Source: Pseudomonadota bacterium
GTDB taxonomy: Bacteria; Pseudomonadota; Alphaproteobacteria; Acetobacterales; Acetobacteraceae
NCBI GenBank assembly: GCA_021798915.1
Contig: JAJZBM010000007.1
Location: forward strand, 1 to 64,000
Reading direction: 5' to 3'
DNA length: 64,000 nt
Made by a program: the position numbers and the translations under genes. Positions 34,874-44,576 of this stretch are shown here, in pieces. The notes beneath the pieces were generated by a model that was given only the letters and a program-made list of their open reading frames with translations, had not been told where the DNA came from and did not search any database. The first letter of the stretch is position 1; each line of letters starts with the position of its first letter.

Positions 34874-35794
34874 ATGCGCCTGATTTTTCGTGAAATTCGT
34901 GCCCTGCCGACGCTTTTCGCCGGCGCGCTCGCGGTGTTGCTCGCGCTTTCTCTCATCGCACCGGCGCGGGCGCAGATCACCTTTCCCTCTGCCTCACCGA
35001 TCTCGGCCGGCAACGTCATCGTCCGCACCCAACCCACGGTCACCGAATATTCCGGCGGTCTGCAAAGCTTCTACGACGAAAACATCGTGCTTTACGGCGC
35101 CTCGCCCGATCTTGCCTTCATTCTCGAAAACAAGTCGATCGTCACGAATTCCGGCAATATCGTCAGCAACGGCAAGACGGCGGCCTTCACCGCCACCGGC
35201 TTCGGCGATACCGTGCTCGATACCCGCTATAATCTCTATGAGACGGACGGCGTCGGCTCGACCTTCCGCATCGCCCCCTATATCGGGATCGATATCCCGA
35301 CCGGGATGGACAACGTCAACAATGCGGTGCCGCGGACACTTCAGCCGGCTTCCGGCGAGTGGGGCACGCGCGAGGCGCTGACCTCATCCTGGCAGACGCT
35401 GTTCTGGAACGCCCAGGCGCTCATCGGTTATCAGAACTACGCCGGCTCGGACGGGTTTCAGACCGGCTCGTCGCTGCTCGCCGATGCCGCTTTCCATTAC
35501 CTGATCTGGCCCTCCGATCTCGATCGCGAGGTGCCGACAGAGATTTTCGCCTCGCTCGAGACCAATTATTCCCTCTCCGCCGTCGATCGCATGAACGGCA
35601 TGGCGATCTCGGGGACTGGCGGGCAGCTCTGGACGGTCGATCCCGGGATCATCTACAGCACTCCGAAATTCGCCGTTGATTTCACTGCGCTTTTGCCCAT
35701 CTTGCAGCAATATCGCGGGCCGGGGGCGTCACGCTATGATTATGGATTCGAAATGATGTTCCGCTATAGTTTCTTCACCTATCACCATTGGTGA
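34874..35794 (+). CDS. Outer-membrane beta-barrel protein, Phenol_MetA_deg/transporter-like
   Basis: A 306-residue exported protein. Signal peptide ALAVLLALSLIAPARAQ. The mature chain has alternating amphipathic strands with aromatic girdles (TGFGDTVLDTRYNLYETDG, FRIAPYIGIDIPTGMDN, SSLLADAAFHYLIWPSD) and ends YDYGFEMMFRYSFFTYHHW, with a terminal aromatic residue as in outer-membrane barrels. Similar proteins (PF13557-like) often accompany metal or aromatic-compound genes. Almost certainly co-transcribed with the HMA-like gene. Substrate unknown. Confidence 0.75.
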   Translation: MRLIFREIRALPTLFAGALAVLLALSLIAPARAQITFPSASPISAGNVIVRTQPTVTEYSGGLQSFYDENIVLYGASPDLAFILENKSIVTNSGNIVSNGKTAAFTATGFGDTVLDTRYNLYETDGVGSTFRIAPYIGIDIPTGMDNVNNAVPRTLQPASGEWGTREALTSSWQTLFWNAQALIGYQNYAGSDGFQTGSSLLADAAFHYLIWPSDLDREVPTEIFASLETNYSLSAVDRMNGMAISGTGGQLWTVDPGIIYSTPKFAVDFTALLPILQQYRGPGASRYDYGFEMMFRYSFFTYHHW

Positions 35795-35795
35795 C

Positions 35796-35825
35796 GGGGT
35801 TGATCGCATCGGGGTTGATCGCATC
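35796..35825. repeat. 15-bp x2 tandem repeat after the beta-barrel gene
   Basis: GGGGTTGATCGCATC twice, starting directly after the TGA of the beta-barrel gene and ending at the stop of the convergent gmk. Confidence 0.88.
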
Positions 35826-35826
35826 G

Positions 35827-36456
35827 TTAGAGAACAGCCTTGCTTTCTCCCTCGCCCAAAATCCAGACCTGCCGCGCGGTCGCGGCGCGGGCGGCGTGGA
35901 GGATGGCGCGGGTCGTTGCGATCGCCTCGGCGAGGGTTTCGTTGACGACGCAATACTCGAACTCCCGGGCATGGGCGATTTCGGCTTCGGCCGCCGCCAT
36001 GCGGCGCGCGATTTCCGCCGGCGCATCGCCGCGGGCGCGGAGCCGGGTCTCGAGATCGCCGCGGCTGGGCGGCAGGATGAAGACGCCGACGACATCGGAG
36101 GGGAGGGCGGCCTGCAACTGCCGGTGGCCCTGCCAATCGATATCGAACATCACGTCCTCGCCACGCGACAGCGCCGCCGCGACCGGGGCGCGGGGGGTGC
36201 CATAGCGCTGGCCGAACACCTCCGCCCATTCCAGCAACTCGCCGCCGGCGATCATGGCGTCGAACGCCGCCGGGTCGCGAAAGAAATAATGCACGCCGTC
36301 CACTTCCCCGGCGCGCGGGGCGCGGGTGGTTGCGCTGATCGAGAGGTGAAGCCCGGGCTCGGCGGCGAGGAGGGCGCGGCTGATCGAGGTTTTTCCGGCC
36401 CCCGAGGGCGCGGCGAGCACGAGGCAGAGGCCGCGGCGGGGAAAGCGCGCGCTCAT
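35827..36456 (-). CDS. gmk: Guanylate kinase
   Basis: A 209-residue kinase making GDP from GMP. P-loop LVLAAPSGAGKTSISRALL, GMP-binding SISATTRAPRAGEVDGVHYFF, and the lid region GTPRAPVAAALSRGEDVMFDIDWQG. ATG 36456 gives the normal length and overlaps yicC by 4 bp. The C-terminal end abuts a tandem repeat. Confidence 0.96.
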   Translation of the reverse strand: MSARFPRRGLCLVLAAPSGAGKTSISRALLAAEPGLHLSISATTRAPRAGEVDGVHYFFRDPAAFDAMIAGGELLEWAEVFGQRYGTPRAPVAAALSRGEDVMFDIDWQGHRQLQAALPSDVVGVFILPPSRGDLETRLRARGDAPAEIARRMAAAEAEIAHAREFEYCVVNETLAEAIATTRAILHAARAATARQVWILGEGESKAVL

Positions 36457-37346
36457 TCGATGTTCTGCACCTGCTCGCGGATCTGCTCGATCGCCGCCTT
36501 GAGCCGGAGGCCGCAGGCCGAGAGCGCGGCGGTGGCCGCCTTGCTGCACAGCGTATTGGCCTCGCGCTGGAATTCCTGCACCAGGAAATCAAAACGCCGC
36601 CCGACCGCGCCGGCGTCTGCGAGCAAAGCACGCGCGGCGGCGAGATGGCTCGCCAGACGGTCGAGTTCTTCCCGGATATCGGCGCGGGTGGCGAGCAGCG
36701 CCACTTCCTGCGCCAGCCGCTCGGCGGGGACGGGGATGGTCTCGCGGCCGCGGAGGAGGGTGTCGAGCTGGTCGGAAAGCCGCGCCCTGAGCGCTTCCGG
36801 CTGCGCTTGCGCGAGCGCCGCCGCTTCTTCATGGAGGGCGGCGATCTCGGCGAGGATGGCGCTGAGCAGGGTTTGGAGCCGCGCCCCCTCGGCCTGGCGC
36901 ATCGCGACGAGATCGGCGAGGGCGGTCGTGAAGCCGGCGTTGACCGCCCGCGCCTCGGCCTCGCTCGGCGCCTCGCGCTCATTCGCCCCGCGCAGCACGC
37001 CGGGGAGCGCGAGCAGCGCCTCGGCGCGTGGCGGCGCGCCGCCGGGGATGCGGCGGGCGAGGTCGAGGGCGAGGGCGAGGACATGCGCGAGCATCGCCGG
37101 ATCCGGCTCCGGCCGCGCGGCGCGCTCGCGCCGGATGGTGAGGGTCGCGGTGACATTGCCACGCCGCAAAACCTTCCCCGCCGCCTCGCGCAAACCTGGC
37201 TCCAGCGCATCGAAACCGGGGGGGAGGCGAAAGCGGAGATCGAGCCCGCGTCCGTTCACCGAGCGCAATTCCCAGAGAAAGCCGAAACCGTCGCGCTCAC
37301 CCTCGCTCTGGGCAAAGCCGGTCATCGAGGCAAGGGGGCTGGTCAT
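36453..37346 (-). CDS. YicC family endoribonuclease-like protein
   Basis: A 297-residue YicC-type protein; E. coli YicC is reported as an endoribonuclease acting on small RNA. MTGFAQSEGERDGFGFLWELRSVNGRGLDLRFRLP at the start and EELDRLASHLAAAR and GRRFDFLVQEFQREANTLCSKA at the end are diagnostic. yicC-gmk is a common pair. The start may be ATG 37346 or MTGFAQ seven codons later. Confidence 0.92.
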   Translation of the reverse strand: MTSPLASMTGFAQSEGERDGFGFLWELRSVNGRGLDLRFRLPPGFDALEPGLREAAGKVLRRGNVTATLTIRRERAARPEPDPAMLAHVLALALDLARRIPGGAPPRAEALLALPGVLRGANEREAPSEAEARAVNAGFTTALADLVAMRQAEGARLQTLLSAILAEIAALHEEAAALAQAQPEALRARLSDQLDTLLRGRETIPVPAERLAQEVALLATRADIREELDRLASHLAAARALLADAGAVGRRFDFLVQEFQREANTLCSKAATAALSACGLRLKAAIEQIREQVQNIE

Positions 37347-37458
37347 CGGCCGATCATGTCTCCCATCCTGGCGCCGCCGCTTCTTACTCTTTTCGCGGCG
37401 CCCGTGAAAGGCGGGCGGAGATTGCCTTGGCGTGGCGGAGCGGGGATGCTCGCCCGGC

Positions 37459-37498
37459 GATGGAAGACGGGTCGAAATGATGGAAGACGGGGCGAAAT
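37459..37498. repeat. 20-bp x2 tandem repeat before the SDR gene
   Basis: GATGGAAGACGGGTCGAAAT at 37459-37478 and a copy with one change at 37479-37498, ending 6 bp before the SDR start codon at 37505. Confidence 0.88.
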
Positions 37499-37504
37499 AG
37501 CGCG

Positions 37505-38311
37505 ATGGCGGGGTTTCGGCGGGTGCTCATCACCGGTGCGTCCTCGGGGATCGGTGCGGCGTTGGCGCGCCTGCTCGCGCGGCCGGGGGTGGTTTTGCAT
37601 CTCGGAGGGCGCGATGGCGGGCGGCTCGCGGCGATCGCCGAGGCCTGCCGCGCCGCCGGGGCAGAGGTTGCGCCGGCGGCGATCGATGTCCGCGACGCGC
37701 CAGCGATGGCGGGCTGGATCGCCGGCACCGGGCGGCTCGATCTCGTGCTCGCCAATGCCGGCATCTCGGCCGGGACCGGCGCCGCCGGCTGGGAGAGTGC
37801 GGCACAGGTGCGGGCGATTTTCGCGACCAACCTCACCGGCATGCTGAACACCGTGCTGCCGGCGCTGGCGCTGATGGCGGCGCAGGCGCCGGATGCGAAG
37901 GGGGTGCGCGGGCGGATCGGCGTCGTCGCCTCGCTCGCCGCCTTCGCCCCGCCGCTCGGCGCGCCGAGCTATTGCGCCGCCAAGGCCGCCGCCGACGCCT
38001 GGACGGTCGGCACCGCGCCGGCGGCATGGCGCCAGGGGGTGCGCCTGACCAGCCTCTGCCCGGGATTCGTTGCAACCCCGATGACCGCGGTCAATGCCTT
38101 CCCGATGCCGGGGATGATGAGCGCCGAGCGCGCCGCCGCGATCATGCTGCGCGGCATCGCGCGCGGCCGGCGCCGGGTTCTGTTTCCGCGCTCGACCCGG
38201 CTGCTCACCGCGGCGAGCCGGCTGGTGCCGCTCGGCGTCGCCGCGGCATTGATGGCGCGGCTCGGCGTCAAGGTCGCGGCGGAAGGGGCGTTCGGCGAGG
38301 AGGGAGGTTGA
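37505..38311 (+). CDS. Short-chain dehydrogenase/reductase
   Basis: A 268-residue classical SDR. Cofactor loop VLITGASSGIGAALA, LVLANAGIS, and the active-site pair Y-x3-K in PSYCAAKAAAD with an upstream Ser (VVASLAAFA). The C-terminus has a membrane-like amphipathic helix (LVPLGVAAALMARLG), as in SDRs acting on lipids. Substrate unknown. The MBL hydrolase follows 67 bp later on the same strand. Confidence 0.9.
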   Translation: MAGFRRVLITGASSGIGAALARLLARPGVVLHLGGRDGGRLAAIAEACRAAGAEVAPAAIDVRDAPAMAGWIAGTGRLDLVLANAGISAGTGAAGWESAAQVRAIFATNLTGMLNTVLPALALMAAQAPDAKGVRGRIGVVASLAAFAPPLGAPSYCAAKAAADAWTVGTAPAAWRQGVRLTSLCPGFVATPMTAVNAFPMPGMMSAERAAAIMLRGIARGRRRVLFPRSTRLLTAASRLVPLGVAAALMARLGVKVAAEGAFGEEGG

Positions 38312-38378
38312 CCGGCAAACCCCGTCTCCCGCAGACTGGTGCCGCTCCATGACACCCCGAGGATACGAGGAAACCCCC

Positions 38379-39254
38379 ATGCCCCTTTCGCTTCACACCG
38401 CGCAGATCGCCGGCGTGCATCATTTCCGGGTCGGCGATTTCGTCGTCAGCGCCATCAATGACGGGATTTTCGAGGTCACGCTCGACGTCATGGCGAATAT
38501 CGAGCCGGCGGAAGCGGAAAAACTGCAAGCCGCGTCGTTCCGGCGCATGCCGCCGCGCATCACCATCAACGCTTTCCTGATCAATGACGGCAAGTCGCTC
38601 ACCCTGATCGATAGCGGCTGCGGCACCATCGCCGGGCCGGCGGCGGGGGCTTTCGGGCGCCATCTCGCCGCCCTCGGGGTCGCGCCGAGCGCGATCGGGC
38701 GGGTGCTGGTCACGCATATGCATATCGACCACGTCTCCGGCCTGGTCGATGGCGAGGGCAAGCCGGTGTTCCCCGAGGCCGAGATCGTGGTCCATGAGCA
38801 GGAGGCGAAATTCTGGCTCGGCGCGGTGCCGGCCGGCGCCCCGGACGGGTTGCGGGACGCGTTCGCCATCGCCCAGCGCGGCATCGGCCCCTATCGCCAG
38901 CGTCTGCGCACGGTTTCCGGCGGCGAGGTCGCGCCCGGCATCACCATGATCCCGGCGCCCGGCCACACCCCCGGCCATTGCGGTTACCTGCTTCAATCCG
39001 GCGGCGAGCCTCTGCTGATCTGGGGTGATATCGTGCATATGCCGGGGGTGCAGTTCGCCAATCCCGCGGCGGGGATGGTGTTCGATATCGACCCGGCACA
39101 GGCGCAAGCGACGCGGCGGCGGATTTTGGACATGGCGGCGAGCGAGCGCACGCGGGTTGCCGGCATGCATCTCGACTTCCCGACCTTCGGCCATGTGACG
39201 CGGGCCGGCGGCGCCTATGCCTTCGTCCCCGAGGTCTGGTATCCGGATGTTTGA
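38379..39254 (+). CDS. MBL-fold metallo-hydrolase
   Basis: A 291-residue metallo-beta-lactamase-fold hydrolase. Metal ligands in LVTHMHIDHVSGLVDG (HxHxDH), PAPGHTPGHCGYLL, WGDIVHMPGVQ, and GMHLDFPTFGHV. This order is common in quorum-quenching lactonase-like and related enzymes, but the substrate is not clear. ATG 38379 has ACGAGGAAA upstream; an ATG at 38349 is less likely. Confidence 0.9.
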   Translation: MPLSLHTAQIAGVHHFRVGDFVVSAINDGIFEVTLDVMANIEPAEAEKLQAASFRRMPPRITINAFLINDGKSLTLIDSGCGTIAGPAAGAFGRHLAALGVAPSAIGRVLVTHMHIDHVSGLVDGEGKPVFPEAEIVVHEQEAKFWLGAVPAGAPDGLRDAFAIAQRGIGPYRQRLRTVSGGEVAPGITMIPAPGHTPGHCGYLLQSGGEPLLIWGDIVHMPGVQFANPAAGMVFDIDPAQAQATRRRILDMAASERTRVAGMHLDFPTFGHVTRAGGAYAFVPEVWYPDV

Positions 39255-39269
39255 ACTGACGCTTTCGCC

Positions 39270-39461
39270 GTGAAGAGGCATTGCTGGCTCGTGCTCGCGG
39301 CGCTTTCTCTCACCCGATGCGCGCCGGTCGACCCCATCCAGCAGAAATGCCTCTATCAGGCGGAAGCGGCGGTTCTCCCCGACATGAACGCCGACAACCC
39401 GGAGATGATTTCCCAGATCACCGATCTCCGCGCCGCGTGTGAGCAGATAAACGGCGAATGA
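39270..39461 (+). CDS. Small exported hypothetical protein
   Basis: A 63-residue protein with a GTG start. N-terminus MKRHCWLVLAALSLTRC looks like a lipoprotein signal, but Arg before the cysteine is not a canonical lipobox. The mature part has two more cysteines (QQKCLYQAEA and LRAACEQ), possibly a disulfide. No family recognised. It is 15 bp after the MBL gene and convergent with lrgB. Confidence 0.5.
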   Translation: MKRHCWLVLAALSLTRCAPVDPIQQKCLYQAEAAVLPDMNADNPEMISQITDLRAACEQINGE

Positions 39462-39471
39462 CGGCCCGCCT

Positions 39472-40194
39472 TTAGAATGGGCTGAGCCACGCGGCGAGGG
39501 GCGGGACGATAAGGGCTGTGATCACGCCATTGAGCCCGATCGCCAGCCCGCCGAAGGCGCCGGCGGTTTCGGATTGGAGCAGGAGTTGCGCGGTGGCGAG
39601 GCCGTGGCCGGCGGTGCCTGCGGCAAGACCGAGCGCCCGCCAATCCCTGACCCCCACGCGGCGCAGCAGCGGCAGGGCGAGAATGCTGGCCAAAAGCCCG
39701 GTCAGCAGCACGAACACGGCGGCGAGCGAGGGCTGGCCGCCGATCTGCTCGGCGATGCCCATGGCGATCGGCGTGGTCACGCTCTTCGGTGCCAGCGACA
39801 GCACCACCAGGCGTGGCGCGCCGAGAAGGCGCGCGATCAGGATCGCGCTCATCGCCGAGGCCAGGGAGCCGGCGAGGATCGCCGGCAGGATCGCGCGGGC
39901 GGCGGCGTGGATGCGGCGAAGATTGGCATACATCGGCACCGCGAGCGCGACCGTCGCCGGACCGAGCAGGAAATGGACGTATTGCGCGCCCTGGAAATAG
40001 ACCGAATACGGCACCCGCCCCGCCGCCAGGAGCAGTGCGAGCAGGGCGATCGCGACCAGAACCGGGTTGGCCAGCGGATGAAAGCGGAGTCGCCGGGCGA
40101 GCCCGACCGCGACCGTGTAGACCGCAAGCGTCGCGGTGAGGCCGAGCAGCGGCGAGGTTTCGAGATAGACCCAGAGATGGAAAAGATGGTGCAT
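39472..40194 (-). CDS. lrgB: LrgB/CidB family membrane protein
   Basis: A 240-residue inner-membrane protein with about 8 hydrophobic segments, e.g. FLLGPATVALAVPMYANL, LLGAPRLVVLSLAPKSVTTPIAMGIAEQIGG, and GLAAGTAGHGLATAQLL. The SVTTPIAMGIAEQIGG motif is diagnostic. With LrgA it belongs to the holin/antiholin-like pair, linked in other bacteria to lysis control or to export of small metabolites such as pyruvate or glycolate. Confidence 0.92.
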   Translation of the reverse strand: MHHLFHLWVYLETSPLLGLTATLAVYTVAVGLARRLRFHPLANPVLVAIALLALLLAAGRVPYSVYFQGAQYVHFLLGPATVALAVPMYANLRRIHAAARAILPAILAGSLASAMSAILIARLLGAPRLVVLSLAPKSVTTPIAMGIAEQIGGQPSLAAVFVLLTGLLASILALPLLRRVGVRDWRALGLAAGTAGHGLATAQLLLQSETAGAFGGLAIGLNGVITALIVPPLAAWLSPF

Positions 40195-40195
40195 C

Positions 40196-40546
40196 TCACA
40201 TTTCCGGCTTGGCCAGGCGCTGCATCACGACGCCGGTGACGAGAAGCCCGGCGATGGTCGAGCCGAGCAAGGCGGCGGCGACGGCGATCCAGTTGCCGGC
40301 GAGCACGTCGATTTCGGTGATGACGCCGACCCCGGCCGGGACGAAGAGAAGACCGAGATGCGAAAGCAATCCCTCCGCCGCCTGCTTCACCCCCGGCGCG
40401 GTTTTCCCCTGCCGCCCGCGTATGGCGAGCCCGGTGAGGAGAAGCAGCATGCCAAGTACCGGCCCCGGCACTGGCAGAAACAGCCCGCGCGCCAGAATCT
40501 CCCCCGCGAATTGGCAGATCAGCAGCATGGTCAGGCCCTGGAGCAC
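40196..40546 (-). CDS. lrgA: LrgA/CidA family holin-like protein
   Basis: A 116-residue protein with four hydrophobic segments. LLICQFAGEILARGLFLPVPGPVLGMLLL and SHLGLLFVPAGVGVITEIDVLAGNW are typical. GTG 40546 is chosen because GAGGAGG lies 4 bp upstream. Its stop is 1 bp from the lrgB start, so the pair is one operon. Type A repeat A4 lies upstream, at the end of argG. Confidence 0.9.
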   Translation of the reverse strand: MLQGLTMLLICQFAGEILARGLFLPVPGPVLGMLLLLTGLAIRGRQGKTAPGVKQAAEGLLSHLGLLFVPAGVGVITEIDVLAGNWIAVAAALLGSTIAGLLVTGVVMQRLAKPEM

Positions 40547-40590
40547 GGTTCCTCCTCGCGGTGGCGCTCGCCGGCGGCGCGGCGACAACG

Positions 40591-40627
40591 AATAAAAGTT
40601 TTTTGGTTCTTTTTTACAAAAAAGAAC
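40591..40627. repeat. Type A hairpin repeat, copy A4
   Basis: GTTCTTTTTT/AAAAAAGAAC hairpin at 40606-40627 with an AATAAAAGTTTTTTG leader on the plus strand. It sits 14 bp beyond the argG stop and before lrgA, consistent with termination of argG. Confidence 0.8.
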
Positions 40628-40641
40628 GCTCTTCCTACCCC

Positions 40642-41871
<1,230 letters not shown>

Positions 41872-41918
41872 CTTCGTCTCCTTGCGATCCACGTCGCGGC
41901 CTCTTAGCAGGGATGAGC

Positions 41919-42055
41919 GTTCTTTTTTGAAAAAAAGAACCAAAAAACTTTTATTCGTTGGGCAGTGCCTGCGGCACTGCCCGCTCTGAGGAGATTTGCC
42001 ACGCCGAGAAAACGGGAAGAAAGTCTTTTTGCTTCTTTTTCTTCAGAAAAAGAAG
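41919..42055. repeat. Composite hairpin repeat: A5 + GC palindrome + B3
   Basis: A type A hairpin (41919-41940) with its tail, the same 23-bp palindrome GGGCAGTGCC-TGC-GGCACTGCCC (41960-41982), and a type B hairpin (42032-42055). It lies between the argG start and the end of the panE-like gene. Its order and spacing closely follow the copy at 15986-16119. Confidence 0.87.
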
Positions 42056-42077
42056 GCTCTTTCACGCGCTTTTAGTC

Positions 42078-43064
42078 TTACCCCCGCTGATAAAGCCCCG
42101 CCGCCTCGGCGCGCAGCCGCACCAGCGTCGTCAAGAGATCGAGCACCGGGGTTTGGACACCGGCGAGGCGGGCGAGTGCGAGCGGTGTCGTCAGCAGGGC
42201 GTCGATCTCCATCGCCCGGCCGAGTTCGAGATCCTGGAGGATGCTCGGCTTGTGGCTCATGCCGAGATACTGGCGCACCTGCGCCTCGGCATCGATCTCG
42301 ACCGCGCAGCCGAGCGCCGCCGCGATCGCCTGACCCTCGGCGAGGATGGCGCGCCCGGTCGCGGTGATCACCGCGTCGGTGTAGAGATCGCGGGGCGGAA
42401 GGCCGGTGAGCACGCTGAACGGGCCGGAGGTGAGGTTGAGGAGGAGCTTCGACCAGATCGCGTCCCGAATGCGCGCGCTCACCTCGACCGCCATGCCGGG
42501 CGACGTGAGGCACGCGGCGAGGGCTTCGACGCGCGGGGTGATGGCGCCGTCGGGCTCGCCGAGGATGAGGCGGCTCTGGCGGTTCTCGACCGCGACCACC
42601 CCGGGGCGGAGCACGGTGCAGGCGGAATAGATGACGCCGCCGATCGCCCGCTCGGGCGCGATCGCGCCTGCGATGGCGCCGCCGGGATCGACGCCGGGAA
42701 GCGCCTGCCCGGCCAGTGGCCCCGCAACCCCGCGCAGGAAATACCACCACGGAATGCCGTTCATGGCGAAGACGACGGCGGTTTGCGGCCCAAGAAGCGG
42801 CGCGATTTCGGCCGCCGCGGCGGGGAGAGAGGGCGCTTTCACCGCCATCACCACGACATCCTGCGGCCCGAGGGCGGCGGGGTCGCGCTCGGCGCGGATG
42901 GGGACCGTGAACGTGCCGTCCTTGGCCTCCAGCGTCAGGCCATCGGCGCGAAGCGCGGCGAGGGTCGCGCCACGCGCAACGACGCTGGTCTCCGCCCCGG
43001 CCCGCACCAGCCGCACCGCGAGATGGCCACCGATCGCGCCCGCCCCGAACACACAGATTTTCAT
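42078..43064 (-). CDS. panE: 2-dehydropantoate 2-reductase (ketopantoate reductase family)
   Basis: A 328-residue NADPH-dependent reductase. Rossmann loop MKICVFGAGAIGGHLAVRLVRAG, VMAVKAPSLP, AMNGIPWWYF, and the C-terminal catalytic Lys region DAIWSKLLLNLTSGPFSVLTG. It would make pantoate for coenzyme A, although several paralogues of this family act on other 2-keto acids. The start overlaps ppx by 4 bp, so it ends the hda-ppk-ppx operon. Confidence 0.85.
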   Translation of the reverse strand: MKICVFGAGAIGGHLAVRLVRAGAETSVVARGATLAALRADGLTLEAKDGTFTVPIRAERDPAALGPQDVVVMAVKAPSLPAAAAEIAPLLGPQTAVVFAMNGIPWWYFLRGVAGPLAGQALPGVDPGGAIAGAIAPERAIGGVIYSACTVLRPGVVAVENRQSRLILGEPDGAITPRVEALAACLTSPGMAVEVSARIRDAIWSKLLLNLTSGPFSVLTGLPPRDLYTDAVITATGRAILAEGQAIAAALGCAVEIDAEAQVRQYLGMSHKPSILQDLELGRAMEIDALLTTPLALARLAGVQTPVLDLLTTLVRLRAEAAGLYQRG

Positions 43065-44566
43065 GTCATCCCTCCGTCACCGTTTTCCACCGCCGCGACC
43101 AGGGTGTGCGCCTCGGCGAGCCGTTCCAGCCGGCGCAGCACGCTGTCGCCGGCGAAGGTTCCCCCCGCCCGCGCCAGCCGCAGCACCAGCCGCTTGCCCT
43201 CGATGGCGAGCGCGGTCGCGGCGAGCAGATCGGGCGTGCCGGCCGACAGCGTATAGGCGAGGCGGAGCGCAAGCCCCAGCCGTTCCGCCCGCGCCGCCGC
43301 CGCCGCCGTCAGCAATTGCCGCGCCGGCAGCAGAAACGGCGCCGCGCCATCGGCCTCGTAGCGGATGGCGATGACCAGGGCGAGATAGGCGCGGGCGTGA
43401 TGGTCGATGCTGACACCGGGCTGGCGGAGAATGCGCAAAAACGCCTGTTCGGGGCGGTATTCGGGATGGTCGTGGCTGCCGATATCGGACACCCAGCAGG
43501 CGGCGGCACGAAGCAGGCGCTCGGGCGGCGTGTCGTCGGTGAAGAGCGGCGCGGTCCAGGCGAAGAGCGCCGGCGGCAGGCCAGGGTCGCGCCCGAGGCG
43601 CCGGCCCTGTTCGCGCGCCGCGGCGAGCAATGGCTCCTCGGCGCGAATTTCGGGTGGCATTTGCGACAGATACCAACCCTCGCGCAGGCCATTGGCGCTG
43701 AACACGACGCGCGCCGCGCCGCTCGCGCGGAGCAGCCGGCGCAGCACCACGGCGGCGAAGGGCAGATCGTCGATCCGCCGGCGCGGAACGCCGGGCAGGC
43801 GCTCCAGCACCCGCCGCGCCGCGCCGCCGATCAGGGCGGCGAGATCGCGCGCCTCCTCGCGCCCGATGGCGTAGTGGTGGACGATGTTGAGCGGATAGCC
43901 GGTCTGGGCGATGTGGATGCGCGCCAGGGCCCGAAACGCCCCGCCGACCAGGTAGAGATCGCGCCCGGCGTTCTTGGCAAGGTCGGGGAGGGTGGCGAGG
44001 TCGGCCTCGACGATGGCCCGCGCCCGCGCCGGCTCGCCGCCGGCGCGCTCGGCGAGGCGAATGATCCCGAGTTTCAGCGTCCAGGCCGACCCGACCACGC
44101 CGGCCCGCAGGGAGACCAGTTCCAGCGAGCCGCCACCGATATCGGCGAGCAATCCATCGGCGGTCGGGATGCCGCAAAGAACGCCGGCGGCGGAGAGCGC
44201 CGCCTCCTCGGCGCCGGCGAGCACGCGGACCGGAACGGCGGGCAGGCGGGCGTGGATTTCCTCCACGAACGCACCGCCATTGCTCGCATCCCGCACCGCC
44301 GCGGTGGCGAGAATCTCGAACGGCTCGGCGCCCATGGCGCGGGCGATGGCGTGATAGCGGCGCAGCACGACCAGCGCCTGCGCCACGCCCTCCGGGTGCA
44401 GAACCCCGCTCGCCTGCATCCCGCGGCCGAGGCGGAGCACGGCTTTTTCGTTGAAGATGGCGAGCGGGTTGCGCGACCTGCCTTCGAACACCACGAGGCG
44501 GACCGAATTCGAGCCGAGATCGACCACCGCGAGGCGCGGCACATCGGCGGGCGGGGAAAACGGCAT
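43061..44566 (-). CDS. ppx: Ppx/GppA family exopolyphosphatase
   Basis: A 501-residue phosphatase of the actin-like ATPase superfamily that removes phosphate from polyphosphate ends (or from pppGpp). VVDLGSNSVRLVVFEG, the catalytic region AVRDASNGGAFVEEI, GAEEAALSAAGVLCG and DIGGGSLELVSL are visible, followed by an HD-like helical domain (CWVSDIGSHDHPEYRPEQAF). It is 10 bp from ppk, so the polyphosphate pair is co-transcribed. Confidence 0.93.
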   Translation of the reverse strand: MPFSPPADVPRLAVVDLGSNSVRLVVFEGRSRNPLAIFNEKAVLRLGRGMQASGVLHPEGVAQALVVLRRYHAIARAMGAEPFEILATAAVRDASNGGAFVEEIHARLPAVPVRVLAGAEEAALSAAGVLCGIPTADGLLADIGGGSLELVSLRAGVVGSAWTLKLGIIRLAERAGGEPARARAIVEADLATLPDLAKNAGRDLYLVGGAFRALARIHIAQTGYPLNIVHHYAIGREEARDLAALIGGAARRVLERLPGVPRRRIDDLPFAAVVLRRLLRASGAARVVFSANGLREGWYLSQMPPEIRAEEPLLAAAREQGRRLGRDPGLPPALFAWTAPLFTDDTPPERLLRAAACWVSDIGSHDHPEYRPEQAFLRILRQPGVSIDHHARAYLALVIAIRYEADGAAPFLLPARQLLTAAAAARAERLGLALRLAYTLSAGTPDLLAATALAIEGKRLVLRLARAGGTFAGDSVLRRLERLAEAHTLVAAVENGDGGMT

Positions 44567-44576
44567 GGATCGCGTC

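Noticed and set aside
41872-41943. Peptides such as VLFFKKERS or [10 protein letters not shown] at the ends of several open frames
   Set aside because: They are translations of the type A and B hairpin repeats, not protein domains.
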